A stretch of DNA of 11,385 nucleotides. Origin: an uncultured Bacilli bacterium. Its GTDB lineage: Bacteria > Bacillota_I > Bacilli_A > RF39 > UBA660. Shown here piece by piece: positions 1 through 6,445 of this stretch. Below the pieces are notes generated by a model. The model made no database searches and had not been told where the DNA came from. It saw only the letters and a list, made by a program, of their open reading frames with translations. The position numbers and the translations under genes were made by a program. How positions within the stretch are numbered: position 1 is the stretch's first letter; every line of letters begins with the position of its first letter. Location: positions 1-11,385 of the forward strand of contig CAKOMC010000046.1 of assembly GCA_934096535.1 (NCBI GenBank), given 5' to 3'.

Positions 1-25
1 AAAATTTTCCAACTTTATAATTTTA

Positions 26-34
26 TGATATAAT
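26..34 (+). promoter_or_regulatory. Extended -10 promoter of the 48-aa ORF
   Basis: TGATATAAT is a perfect -10 hexamer (29-34) with the TGn extension. A weak -35 (TTTCCA, 6-11, 4 of 6 matches) lies 17 bp upstream. The predicted transcript would start near base 41 and carry about 30 nt of leader before the start codon. Confidence 0.6.
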
Positions 35-70
35 ACTTGAGAAATTTATATTGTTTGTGAGGTGAAAAAG

Positions 71-217
71 ATGAAAGTATATAAAAAGAACTTACCAGAA
101 GGCGTTAAAAAATGCTTTGCTTATGAAAAAGGTGTTAAAGTAAAATTAATCAACAAGTTATATTTAGATGAAAAAAAGAGAAATAAAAAACTTGAAAACG
201 CTAAAAAGGCTAACTAA
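71..217 (+). CDS. Small basic protein, 48 aa, unknown function
   Basis: I do not recognise a family. The ORF starts at an ATG preceded by a good Shine-Dalgarno (GAGGTG, 59-64, six bases upstream) and ends in TAA. The product is strongly basic: about a third of the residues are Lys or Arg, with a Lys-rich C-terminal half likely to form one long helix. There is a single Cys (residue 15), no signal peptide and no membrane segment. It is a stand-alone unit, with an extended -10 promoter in front and a perfect 7-bp terminator hairpin with eight Ts directly behind. That dedicated unit is the main reason to call it a real gene rather than a chance frame. The charge suggests nucleic-acid or ribosome association, but this is inference only. 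Confidence 0.75.
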   Translation: MKVYKKNLPEGVKKCFAYEKGVKVKLINKLYLDEKKRNKKLENAKKAN

Positions 218-219
218 TT

Positions 220-246
220 AGAATGTATTTAAACATTCTTTTTTTT
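220..246 (+). terminator. Intrinsic terminator of the 48-aa gene
   Basis: A perfect 7-bp stem (AGAATGT 220-226 with ACATTCT 233-239) with a 6-nt loop is followed by a run of eight Ts. It begins two bases after the TAA at 215-217. Confidence 0.85.
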
Positions 247-266
247 ATAATATTTAAAGAAGGCAT

Positions 267-286
267 AAAAAAAGCCATATATGACT
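267..286 (-). terminator. Short intrinsic terminator of the csp operon
   Basis: On the minus strand a 5-bp stem (AGTCA with TGGCT, one G-U pair) and a TATA loop is followed by a run of seven Ts. It begins one base past the stop of the minus-strand ORF ending at 288. The short stem makes it weak, but its place and U-tract fit. Confidence 0.5.
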
Positions 287-287
287 A

Positions 288-458
288 TTAATTGCGATTA
301 TAGCATTTACGGCGTCTTAATTCTTCTAAATAACAACTTTGGGTGCTGTAAAGATTAACTATTTCATTACCGATTAGAAGAATATTATCTTCTAATTTTT
401 TATTTGGTAAATTTTTAATGAAAGCCATTTCATCAGCACTCAAAACTTTTACAGACAT
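288..458 (-). CDS. Small protein (56 aa) coupled to the cold-shock gene
   Basis: Unknown family. The frame could open at an ATG at 473 inside the cold-shock gene, but I prefer the ATG at 458-456. It shares one base with the stop of the cold-shock gene (TAATG), a classic layout for translational coupling. There is no independent Shine-Dalgarno worth the name before either start, so translation probably depends on ribosomes finishing the upstream gene. The product is mixed-charge and likely helical, without signal peptide or membrane segment. Its C-terminus holds C-Y-L-E-E-L-R-R-R-K-C, two Cys framing an Arg-rich helix. Co-expression with an RNA chaperone hints at an RNA-related or stress role, but this is inference. 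Confidence 0.65.
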   Translation of the reverse strand: MSVKVLSADEMAFIKNLPNKKLEDNILLIGNEIVNLYSTQSCYLEELRRRKCYNRN

Positions 459-673
459 TAATTTACCATGCACTTTCTAGTTGTTTCAACATTTTTGGCT
501 TGTAGTCCTTTAGGGGTTTCTACTAAATTAAAAGTTACATAATCCCCTTCTTTTAAAGTTTTATAACCGTCCATAATAATTTGTGAATAATGAACAAAAA
601 TATCTTCTTTACCGTGATTTTCTAAAAACCCAAAACCCTTTTCATTGTTAAACCATTTTACTCTACTTTCCAT
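458..673 (-). CDS. csp: CspA-family cold-shock protein
   Basis: A single cold-shock domain of 71 residues, the usual CspA length. Such proteins form a five-stranded OB-fold barrel that binds single-stranded RNA and DNA in the cytoplasm and melts RNA structure after temperature downshift and in other stresses. The diagnostic motifs are present: the V-K-W-F-N start of the domain, RNP1 as K-G-F-G-F-L (residues 12-17) and RNP2 as D-I-F-V-H-Y-S (24-30), with Y replacing the common F in RNP2. The start is fixed by a Shine-Dalgarno (AAGGGAGA, 681-688) seven bases upstream. The C-terminus is slightly longer than the minimal domain (T-R-K-C-M-V-N), and its stop overlaps the start of the 56-aa ORF. Upstream lie an extended -10 and four phased hexamers, suggesting control by a response regulator. 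Confidence 0.95.
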   Translation of the reverse strand: MESRVKWFNNEKGFGFLENHGKEDIFVHYSQIIMDGYKTLKEGDYVTFNLVETPKGLQAKNVETTRKCMVN

Positions 674-704
674 TTCTTATTCTCCCTTCGCTTAACATAG
701 TTAT

Positions 705-713
705 ATTATCCCA
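705..713 (-). promoter_or_regulatory. Extended -10 promoter of the csp operon
   Basis: The minus strand reads TGGGATAAT, a 5-of-6 -10 hexamer (GATAAT, 710-705) with the TGn extension. No good -35 is found at 16-18 bp. The phased hexamers at 733-771 occupy the space upstream instead, which fits an activator-dependent promoter. Predicted start of transcription is near 698. Confidence 0.5.
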
Positions 714-732
714 TAAATAACTTTAAATAACA

Positions 733-771
733 TGTAAACAAACTGTAATAAATCTGTAAAAATACTGTAAT
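733..771 (-). promoter_or_regulatory. Four phased WalR/PhoP-type hexamers
   Basis: On the plus strand TGTAAA, TGTAAT, TGTAAA and TGTAAT start at 733, 744, 755 and 766, each separated by exactly 5 bp (11-bp period, one face of the helix). This fits the published WalR (YycF) consensus TGTWAH-N5-TGTWAH at all four sites. Read on the minus strand, the direction of csp, the same bases give TTTACA/ATTACA at 11-bp steps. That resembles the PhoP box TTHACA, with two perfect and two 5-of-6 copies. The array lies about 35-75 bp upstream of the predicted csp transcription start, the usual place for an OmpR-family activator. Which regulator binds cannot be decided from sequence alone. Confidence 0.55.
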
Positions 772-882
772 TTTTAGATGGAATTTTTAATTAAAAAATT
801 GAACTCAAAGCCTTATAAACTCTAGCTTCTAAAAAAATTTAAGATAATAAAAATTGATGTAATTTTTGTAAAAAAAATATTT

Positions 883-909
883 AAAAAAAGCAATCATTAA
901 CAGACTGCT
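883..909 (-). terminator. Intrinsic terminator of the small XRE gene
   Basis: On the minus strand a 7-bp stem (AGCAGTC with GATTGCT, one G-U pair) and a 7-nt loop is followed by seven Ts. It starts four bases beyond the stop codon of the HTH gene at 913. Confidence 0.85.
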
Positions 910-912
910 TGT

Positions 913-1167
913 TTACTTATTATTCTTTTTAAAGAACTCACCGACATCTTTTTCAAGGACAATTGAAATACGATATAAAGTTTCAATCGAAAAGCCCCTT
1001 TCGCCTAGCTCTGATTCTATACGGCGAACAAATTCTGGTGAGCGCTCAGCATATACGGCAAGTTGTTCTTGAGTATATCCTTTTTCTAATCTAAACTTGC
1101 GAATATTTTCCGCAATGACTTGTTTAATATCAGGATTAAAGTTAAATTTTTTATCGTTATAAACCAT
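913..1167 (-). CDS. Small XRE-family HTH transcriptional regulator (84 aa)
   Basis: A single HTH_3 (Cro/C1-type) DNA-binding domain fills most of the protein (about residues 13-78). It reads I-R-K-F-R-L-E-K-G-Y-T-Q-E-Q-L-A, then S-P-E-F-V-R-R-I-E-S as the recognition-helix region, and ends in the usual L-E-K-D-V-G-E-F-F helix. There is no extra sensing domain and no membrane segment, unlike the three HTH proteins further right, so it should act as a small soluble dimeric repressor or activator. The start is set by a strong AGGTGG (1174-1179) six bases before the ATG. A TGG-CAAAAT sequence ends six bases before that site and may be its -10. The gene has its own terminator, so it is probably monocistronic. 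Its target is unknown; autoregulation is common in the family. Confidence 0.9.
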   Translation of the reverse strand: MVYNDKKFNFNPDIKQVIAENIRKFRLEKGYTQEQLAVYAERSPEFVRRIESELGERGFSIETLYRISIVLEKDVGEFFKKNNK

Positions 1168-1258
1168 CTAATACCACCTATAAATATTTTGCCATTTTTT
1201 TCCAATTAAGTATGTAGTCCAGAATGACCGCTTTTTTGTAATAAAAATTATTATTTTG

Positions 1259-1267
1259 TGCTATAAT
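1259..1267 (+). promoter_or_regulatory. Extended -10 promoter upstream of the 103-aa gene
   Basis: TGCTATAAT is a perfect -10 (1262-1267) with the TGn extension. TTGTAA (1236-1241) is a possible -35 but the 20-bp spacer is long. It would give a leader of about 65 nt before the ATG at 1341. Confidence 0.5.
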
Positions 1268-1340
1268 AAATGTAGTGATGAGGGAGAATTTTTAATATAA
1301 AACTTATTAATATTATAGCATAGGGAAAGGATGTAATGTA

Positions 1341-1652
1341 ATGAATAAAAAAAGCAGTTTAATTAATACAAAAGTTGAGGGAAAGGAATTGAATAAGTTT
1401 CTTAATAAGACTACAAAAGAATTAAAAAAAATCACTTTAGAAACAGTTAATTTATATAATAGACAATGTCAAGTTTTAAAGAAGCAAATTAAAGCGTTGA
1501 TTAAACTAGAACCTAATAGGAATTTTGATAGTGCCCATATGAAATGGGAAAAAGAACTGGGAGTCTTGGAGGATAATTATAATTTAATTTTTGATAAGTA
1601 TCTTAAAGAAAAAAAAGAACTTGATAAAGTTACTAGACTTAATCTTTATTAA
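1341..1652 (+). CDS. Lys-rich coiled-coil protein, 103 aa, unknown
   Basis: I do not recognise a family. The product is cytoplasmic by appearance (no signal peptide or hydrophobic span), very rich in Lys, Glu, Leu and Asn, and looks almost wholly helical. Heptad-like Leu/Ile spacing (for example in residues 18-55 and 70-98) suggests a two-helix antiparallel coiled coil, broken by a short loop around E-P-N-R-N-F-D. The start is the ATG at 1341, behind GGAAAGGA (1324-1331). Two earlier ATGs (1331, 1336) run straight into TAA, so the third copy of the ATGTA-like triplet is the only usable one. It is a single gene between a minus-strand regulator and a hairpin-rich gap. The closest good terminator is at 1876-1926. 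Confidence 0.75.
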   Translation: MNKKSSLINTKVEGKELNKFLNKTTKELKKITLETVNLYNRQCQVLKKQIKALIKLEPNRNFDSAHMKWEKELGVLEDNYNLIFDKYLKEKKELDKVTRLNLY

Positions 1653-1875
1653 TAACAGTTATAATTTTGGTTATATAGCACTTTGTAAAGTTTTATTTTG
1701 CGAATAATGGTCTTTTTTAGACTATAATCAACATAATGGCTTTGTTGATTGGCTTATTATAGCATAATTACTTTTAAAAGGTAGGGAAAAAGTTAAGACT
1801 CATTTATCTTAACTTTTAATATACAATTATAGCGTAAAAATTAAATATTTAGATTTTAAATGTTTTTAGCGATAT
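1653..1875. other. Gap with several dyads, no gene seen
   Basis: No ORF of note lies here. The stretch is dense in inverted repeats: ACTTT-GT-AAAGT at 1680-1691, an 8-bp stem AATCAACA/TGTTGATT (1726-1733, 1743-1750, 9-nt loop), the 10-bp palindrome CTTTTAAAAG (1771-1780), and a perfect 11-bp stem AAAAGTTAAGA/TCTTAACTTTT (1788-1798, 1807-1817, 8-nt loop). The last may be a weak terminator of the 103-aa gene, since only four Ts follow and they belong to the stem. Directly before it, GGTAGGG (1780-1786) looks like a ribosome binding site with no start codon behind it. This could be a long structured 3' UTR, a small RNA or a decayed gene. Confidence 0.4.
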
Positions 1876-1926
1876 AAAAAGGCAATACTAATTATAAAGA
1901 TATAACTTAGTATTACTCTTTTTTTT
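1876..1926. terminator. Strong bidirectional terminator
   Basis: A 13-bp stem with one bulged C (1884-1896 with 1901-1914) and loop AAGA is flanked by five As on the left and eight Ts on the right. It therefore has a U-tract in both directions. It lies between the convergent 103-aa gene and the lipoprotein gene ending at 1938 and can end both transcripts. Confidence 0.85.
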
Positions 1927-1937
1927 ACTAATAATTC

Positions 1938-2603
1938 TTATTTACACATGTTATCTTTAAAACTTAACTGATAGTCGCCAATATAAACATCTTTATTTCC
2001 ACTTAAAGTATTACAAGCAATTATAGTCATATTTTTGTCTTTATCTTTATAAATAGCGGTGCCCCCATCTTTTAAATTAGCTTCTTTTTCTAATAAGTCA
2101 GTTACTGATTTAAGACTATTTTCTAATGATTGATTAGTGTTAGTTACATAATATTTAAAAGTCCAACGCCTTTGATGATCAAATATATATAATTCTTTAA
2201 TATTATTTTCTAAATAGATAGTTCTATTTTCTTTAGTTAGATATTTGTTAAAACTAATTTTATCTTCTTTAACGCTATCTAAAGTAACTATTTTAGCATC
2301 AAAAGTATTATAAGTACCACCCTGTTCAAACTCAATATATTTTTTATCAACATTAACATTACTTAAAAATTTTTCTTGGTTTTCTTTACTATTATCAACT
2401 AGTGTTACTACTACTACCTGTTTTTCATCATCATAAGAAATAGCGGCAATATTTTCATCTTTTTTAGCATTTTGAAAATAGTTATTAACAACAGTAGTTG
2501 TATCTTTATAATTATTTGGTTTATTTTTAGTCTGACTATTACAACCGTTAGTCATTAATATTAGTGATATACATAAAACAATTGTTAAAATATTTTTTTT
2601 CAT
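1938..2603 (-). CDS. Putative lipoprotein, 221 aa, unknown function
   Basis: The N-terminus is a lipoprotein-type signal: K-K, a hydrophobic stretch (residues 5-17), then T-N-G-C with Cys21 as the likely lipidated residue. The T at -3 is unusual, since L, V or I is expected, so the lipid anchor is probable but not certain. The mature part starts with an Asn/Thr-rich linker, then alternates short beta-strand-like segments with charged turns and one predicted helix (N-Q-S-L-E-N-S-L-K-S-V). Two late Cys (197 and 220) could form a disulfide outside the cell. No catalytic motif or named domain is recognised. The start is set by AAGGAAGGA (2613-2621) nine bases upstream. It follows the lipoprotein gene at 2672-3208 after 68 bases with no minus-strand terminator, so the two probably share a transcript. 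Confidence 0.8.
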   Translation of the reverse strand: MKKNILTIVLCISLILMTNGCNSQTKNKPNNYKDTTTVVNNYFQNAKKDENIAAISYDDEKQVVVVTLVDNSKENQEKFLSNVNVDKKYIEFEQGGTYNTFDAKIVTLDSVKEDKISFNKYLTKENRTIYLENNIKELYIFDHQRRWTFKYYVTNTNQSLENSLKSVTDLLEKEANLKDGGTAIYKDKDKNMTIIACNTLSGNKDVYIGDYQLSFKDNMCK

Positions 2604-2671
2604 TTAAATTTTTCCTTCCTTTGTTGCAAGTAAAATCCAAGGTGATTTTTTTTCTTCGTTCTTAACTCTAA

Positions 2672-3208
2672 CTATTTTTCCAACTTCTTAGGAAGATCTC
2701 TTTTATTAACAGGTATTACTTCTTTAAAATCGAGGCTAGTCTTACCATAACTGTCTTCTCTGTTAGCATATTCATAATAGATATAATTATCATAAATACC
2801 TAATACTCGGCCTATCATACCAGTATCAGCATTAGATATTCTAAAATCACCATTATCTATTATTTGCCCATTTGTTAAATCATAAGAAACAATAGTAAAA
2901 CCAAATATAAACAATCTGTCATCGGTCCAGCATACTAATCCACTCCAAAGATCATTTGTTAATTGCAAATCAAATACTTTTTGATAGTTATTATAATTAA
3001 TATTTTTATAAACCGCATAAGTTGGCAGTTCTAAATCTTCATTTTCAACCACTAAAGCATACGCATTATGCTCAGATATAATCTTTAAACTTTTACGACT
3101 TACCATTTTAGAATAATCAACCATAGTTTTAGTACAACTAGCAATCAAAACGATAATACCAATTAAAACTAATATAAATAATACTTTAATAAGATTCTTG
3201 ATTTTCAT
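2672..3208 (-). CDS. Putative lipoprotein, 178 aa, unknown function
   Basis: The frame extends up to a GTG at 3241. I place the start at the ATG at 3208 because AAGAAGGA (3216-3223) sits seven bases before it and nothing similar precedes the GTG. The N-terminus has a basic n-region, a long hydrophobic core (residues 6-22) and a canonical lipobox I-A-S-C with Cys25 as the anchor. The mature domain alternates strands with turns (for example D-D-R-L-F-I-F-G-F, D-N-Y-I-Y-Y-E-Y), the look of one or two propeller-type blades or a small beta-sandwich. No enzymatic motif is seen. A promoter candidate (3276-3303) precedes it, and the second lipoprotein gene follows on the same strand. Both products should face the outside of the membrane, near the membrane-bound HTH proteins encoded next door. 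Confidence 0.8.
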   Translation of the reverse strand: MKIKNLIKVLFILVLIGIIVLIASCTKTMVDYSKMVSRKSLKIISEHNAYALVVENEDLELPTYAVYKNINYNNYQKVFDLQLTNDLWSGLVCWTDDRLFIFGFTIVSYDLTNGQIIDNGDFRISNADTGMIGRVLGIYDNYIYYEYANREDSYGKTSLDFKEVIPVNKRDLPKKLEK

Positions 3209-3275
3209 ATAATTTTCCTTCTTTTTAATAGATAGTACCACATAAATTAAAAGAAATGTTCTACCGTTAGTAGAG

Positions 3276-3303
3276 TTAATAGCACATTAAATTATTTTTC
3301 CAA
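3276..3303 (-). promoter_or_regulatory. Promoter candidate of the lipoprotein pair
   Basis: On the minus strand TTGGAA (3303-3298, 4 of 6), a 16-bp spacer and TATTAA (3281-3276, 4 of 6) preceded by TGC. It lies about 70 bases upstream of the chosen start and downstream of the terminator of the preceding gene, which supports a separate transcript. Confidence 0.4.
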
Positions 3304-3346
3304 TACAATCCCTCTTTTCTAATTAAAATTTAACATAATTAAGTTT

Positions 3347-3377
3347 TAAAAAAAAGAAAGTCTAACTTGCAAAGACT
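3347..3377 (-). terminator. Intrinsic terminator of the 350-aa HTH gene
   Basis: On the minus strand a 5-bp stem (AGTCT with AGACT) and a 9-nt loop is followed by a T-rich tract of eleven bases broken by one C. It lies 21 bases past the stop at 3399. Confidence 0.6.
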
Positions 3378-3398
3378 AAAATATTTGGAAGTTAAACT

Positions 3399-4451
3399 TT
3401 ATTTAATAATATTATCTAAATAATTTAAGATAGTTCTAAAATTATTATTATATTCTTCTTTAGATAAGTTCTTTATTTGAGATTCATCATAGTTAGATAT
3501 TATTTCATTTTTAATGATTTTCATATATATTATAAAGGCTTTATCTTTTAAACTGTATTGCCATATTTTAACAGTATTATTATTATTATTATTTAAGATA
3601 GTTATAATACCTTTATTAACATTATACTGAATATTATAATTATTATCTTGATAGTTTTCAGAAGAATAGTATAGTTCTTTATCAGGATTATATTTAAAAT
3701 TATCTCTTATATACTTAGGAACTTCGATGTATATATCACAATCTTTTTTAGAATCTGGACCATTAGAAGAGTTATTATTATTGAATATTAATTCATCGTT
3801 AACGAAGGTTTCATTAACATCTAATTTTATTTTACTATTATCAGTACCTATATATAAGTTATTTATATAATCATTAAAGTCCTTAGTTAAAATATACTTA
3901 TCTGTCCCTAATTTTTCTTGAAATTTTATCGTTTTAGTACCTTTGGGACATAATATTTCTAAATCATTATAATAAAGACAAATGTAACTAGTATTACTAT
4001 TATATACCATTAAGTCAAAATAAATAGTTCGGTTAATTTTTAGAATATTACCAGCAAGTTCAAAGGAATTATTGTTAGTATTTATAGAGTATACGCGGGT
4101 TTTTTTATAGGAATTAAGAAAATAGTAAATAAAGAAGGATAGTAAAAAAGTAAATATAGTAATTAAGAGAGTTATAATATATTTTCTTTTTTGAATATTA
4201 ATTTTGTTAATAAATATTTCATTTGATTTATGGGGGCTCTTTAAGTTGCCACCAGCATAAATTTCTTCGATGGTTAAGTCATAAAGGTTGGCTAAATCAT
4301 AAATTTTTTCAATATCAGGAATAAAACGACCATTTTCCCATGAAGATATAGCTTGTCTAGTAATATGCAGTTTTTCCGCTAACTCTTCTTGAGTATAATT
4401 ATGTTTAACTCGTAACTTTTTTAAATATTTACCGATATTTTCAGCATTCAT
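3399..4451 (-). CDS. Membrane-anchored XRE-family regulator with Asn-rich ectodomain
   Basis: N-terminal HTH_3 domain (about residues 5-62; Y-T-Q-E-E-L-A-E-K-L, then T-R-Q-A-I-S-S-W-E-N as the recognition helix), a basic linker, one membrane span (about 90-112, I-I-T-L-L-I-T-I-F-T-F-L-L) and a C-terminal part of about 235 residues predicted outside. This topology is that of a one-component sensor: a signal outside would alter DNA binding inside. The ectodomain is beta-rich, with Asn runs (N-N-N-N-S-S, and six Asn in a row from an ATT trinucleotide repeat). I do not recognise its fold. The ATG at 4466 lacks a ribosome site, while the ATG at 4451 has GGAG nine bases upstream, so I start there. 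It is divergent from the HTH gene at 4603, sharing a 150-bp control region. Its own terminator separates it from the lipoproteins. Confidence 0.85.
   Translation of the reverse strand: MNAENIGKYLKKLRVKHNYTQEELAEKLHITRQAISSWENGRFIPDIEKIYDLANLYDLTIEEIYAGGNLKSPHKSNEIFINKINIQKRKYIITLLITIFTFLLSFFIYYFLNSYKKTRVYSINTNNNSFELAGNILKINRTIYFDLMVYNSNTSYICLYYNDLEILCPKGTKTIKFQEKLGTDKYILTKDFNDYINNLYIGTDNSKIKLDVNETFVNDELIFNNNNSSNGPDSKKDCDIYIEVPKYIRDNFKYNPDKELYYSSENYQDNNYNIQYNVNKGIITILNNNNNNTVKIWQYSLKDKAFIIYMKIIKNEIISNYDESQIKNLSKEEYNNNFRTILNYLDNIIK
3576..3593. repeat. ATT trinucleotide repeat, six copies
   Basis: Six tandem ATT units within the membrane-bound HTH gene encode six consecutive Asn in its ectodomain. 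Gain or loss of units would keep the reading frame and change only the length of the Asn run. Confidence 0.85.
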
Positions 4452-4472
4452 ATAAACACGCTCCATGGGATT

Positions 4473-4481
4473 AATATATCA
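4473..4481 (-). promoter_or_regulatory. Extended -10 of the 350-aa HTH gene
   Basis: The minus strand reads TGATATATT, a 5-of-6 -10 (TATATT) with the TGn extension and no clear -35. It ends eight bases before the GGAG ribosome site, so the mRNA would have almost no leader. Within the same divergent region TTTATTTAAATAAA (4531-4544) is a perfect 14-bp palindrome that could be an operator, though the composition makes chance likely. Confidence 0.4.
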
Positions 4482-4558
4482 TTTTTTTAATAGAAAAAGA
4501 AGATTTAGAAACAGTTGTAGTTATAATTTTTTTATTTAAATAAACTAACAGTCGATAT

Positions 4559-4584
4559 TAAAGTATTAGTCTTTATAGTATAAT
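4559..4584 (+). promoter_or_regulatory. -10 box and possible operator of the propeller HTH gene
   Basis: A perfect TATAAT (4579-4584) ends six bases before GAGGTG, so transcription should start on the ribosome site. There is no convincing -35. An inverted repeat TAAAG/CTTTA (4559-4563, 4571-4575) sits just upstream of the -10, a place where an autorepressor could act. The repeat is short, so the operator idea is weak. Confidence 0.45.
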
Positions 4585-4602
4585 TATTTTGAGGTGTGAA
4601 GC

Positions 4603-6426
4603 ATGGATATTAATAAAGTAGGAAAATTTATAGCTTCTTTAAGAAAAGCAAAAGGGTTAACTCAACAAGAGTTAGGCGATAAGTTATTTGTTACTAATAA
4701 AGCGGTTAGTAAATGGGAAAGAGGACTTAGTTTTCCGGATATAACGATTTTACAAAAGTTAGCGAATATTTTAGAGGTTGATGTTGTAGAAATATTATGT
4801 GGGGAACGCGGGGATAAGGCTAAGGTAAATGTTCAAGAAGAGATAGATAAGGCTGTTAAAAAAATAAAAGAAAATCAAGTAAAAAAGAAACAAGAATTAA
4901 TTAAAAAAATCAAGAAAGCGACTATAATAGTAATTGTTGGTATTGCGATTATTATTACTGGTTTCTTAATTAGATATAAGTTTTATCACCCAGCGGTTAT
5001 AAAAGAGGGAAATAATCGCTATGAAATTGGTTTCATGGGGTTATCTAAATTAGAAAAAAATGGTTTTGAGGAATTAATAAGTCTTATTTCAAAGACCGAA
5101 GAAGTAAAAAATTTAAATTCTAATGTTGATTATTTAAATGTATCTTTAAATAAAAACGGTAATATTGAGAAAATGCGATTTACTTTAGATTTTTTTGATG
5201 ATAATTATAACTATGTAGGTACTGGTTACTATATTTATGATAATAAAGTATTAGAGTTTGGTTATGAAAGTAAAGATAATTGTAAAGATAGAACCACTTG
5301 TGAAATAAATATGGTAATAACAAGAGAATATTCTAAGAGTTTAAGTGTTAAATATTTAAGTAATCAAGTTAAAAGAATTCCTTTAAAAAAGCAAATAAAA
5401 TTAAGTAATTTGAAACATTATGTAGTTCAAATAAGCGCTAACGACAAATTTGAAGAAGCTACAAGTGTGTTTGATATGCGGGATAATAAAGAAATTCAGG
5501 CTTTATCTTATGATGATTATCAAAATGGATTAGGTGGTAGTGTAAAACCAGGAGTTTATTCTCTTATTACTCTTAGCAATGAGGATAGTATGCTATCAAA
5601 GGAAATTTATAGATATGTTTTTGATAATGTGGACGGTGATATTAGAAGGGTTTTTAACTCAGCAGAAACTGATTACTATATTAATGCTAAAAAAGAATTG
5701 TTATTTACTAGAGATTATAGTAATAATTGGATTAAAACGGATATTGCACCTGATGATGTTACCGAAACTTTAAATTTTTATCATGATATTTCTCTACCTT
5801 ATCGAAGCTGGTTTATTTCTACTAATAAGTTAATACCAATTGCTTACTTTTATGGTAGAAAGCCAAGATTAAAAATATCAATTGATAATGGGGAGAGCTG
5901 GTTTGAAAAAACTTTTAATATTGAAGATGAGGTTAAGTATAAGGAAATATCTAATAGAATTGTTGGTTTTAAAGACCAGAATTTTGGTTATGTTGCCTTA
6001 GGTACAGAGTGGACTATGGGTAGTGGCGAATTTAAAATGGCTTATATAACTAAAGATAGTGGTAAGACTTGGGAAGATATAAATTTACCAGAAGCGGGTA
6101 CTAGTAAAACATTAAAAGATTTTATAATGTATGATGAAAATACGGGGGTATTATTACTTTATAATAATGAGAGTCTTGATTTTCCAAATATGTATATAAC
6201 AAAAGATAAAGGAAGAAATTGGGAATTAGTAAGTTATAAAGAAGAAGTTCCCGATGAGGTTTCTTATATTAGTAATATAGATGCTATAGATAAGAAAGAT
6301 AATTACTATATTATCACCTTAAGTCTTGGCGATAGTGCTACTACTAAAATTAGGCTTAAAGCAACTGACTTAATTAATTGGGAATATGATTCTCGATTTA
6401 CAAGTAGTATTCATTTAGTTGGGTAA
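4603..6426 (+). CDS. XRE HTH - membrane span - Asp-box propeller protein
   Basis: Predicted transmembrane one-component regulator of 607 residues. Residues 1-68 are an HTH_3 domain (L-T-Q-Q-E-L-G-D-K-L, T-N-K-A-V-S-K-W-E-R). Residues 75-106 are a Lys-rich, coiled-coil-like linker, and 107-123 form one membrane span. The remainder should be outside. Its C-terminal half has Asp-box motifs (S/T-x-D-x-G-x-x-W): S-I-D-N-G-E-S-W (426-433), T-K-D-S-G-K-T-W (483-490) and T-K-D-K-G-R-N-W (533-540). Degenerate copies lie at 369-376 (no Gly) and about 587-593. The Asp residues are 57, 57, 50 and 54 apart, as expected for successive blades of a sialidase/BNR-type beta-propeller. No sialidase catalytic Arg triad is evident, so binding rather than hydrolysis is my guess. 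C227 and C233 could form a disulfide. The start is fixed by GAGGTG (4591-4596) six bases upstream. Confidence 0.88.
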   Translation: MDINKVGKFIASLRKAKGLTQQELGDKLFVTNKAVSKWERGLSFPDITILQKLANILEVDVVEILCGERGDKAKVNVQEEIDKAVKKIKENQVKKKQELIKKIKKATIIVIVGIAIIITGFLIRYKFYHPAVIKEGNNRYEIGFMGLSKLEKNGFEELISLISKTEEVKNLNSNVDYLNVSLNKNGNIEKMRFTLDFFDDNYNYVGTGYYIYDNKVLEFGYESKDNCKDRTTCEINMVITREYSKSLSVKYLSNQVKRIPLKKQIKLSNLKHYVVQISANDKFEEATSVFDMRDNKEIQALSYDDYQNGLGGSVKPGVYSLITLSNEDSMLSKEIYRYVFDNVDGDIRRVFNSAETDYYINAKKELLFTRDYSNNWIKTDIAPDDVTETLNFYHDISLPYRSWFISTNKLIPIAYFYGRKPRLKISIDNGESWFEKTFNIEDEVKYKEISNRIVGFKDQNFGYVALGTEWTMGSGEFKMAYITKDSGKTWEDINLPEAGTSKTLKDFIMYDENTGVLLLYNNESLDFPNMYITKDKGRNWELVSYKEEVPDEVSYISNIDAIDKKDNYYIITLSLGDSATTKIRLKATDLINWEYDSRFTSSIHLVG

Positions 6427-6445
6427 AATTATAAAATATTTATAT

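Noticed and set aside
262..275. 14-base string GGCATAAAAAAAGC shared with the minus strand near 10763-10776
   Set aside because: In DNA this AT-rich a few matches of this length are expected by chance, and the flanks do not match.
778..825. 15-codon frame on the plus strand downstream of the phased hexamers
   Set aside because: It has no ribosome site and no promoter in that direction. It is not a convincing target of the hexamer array.
2632..2653. AAAATC/GATTTT hairpin with eight Ts on the plus strand between the lipoprotein genes
   Set aside because: It would end plus-strand RNA, but no plus-strand gene leads into it. On the minus strand only four Ts follow, within the stem, so it is unlikely to separate the two lipoprotein genes.
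5579..5773. 64-codon plus-strand frame inside the propeller HTH gene
   Set aside because: It lies wholly within a clear coding frame and has no ribosome site of its own.
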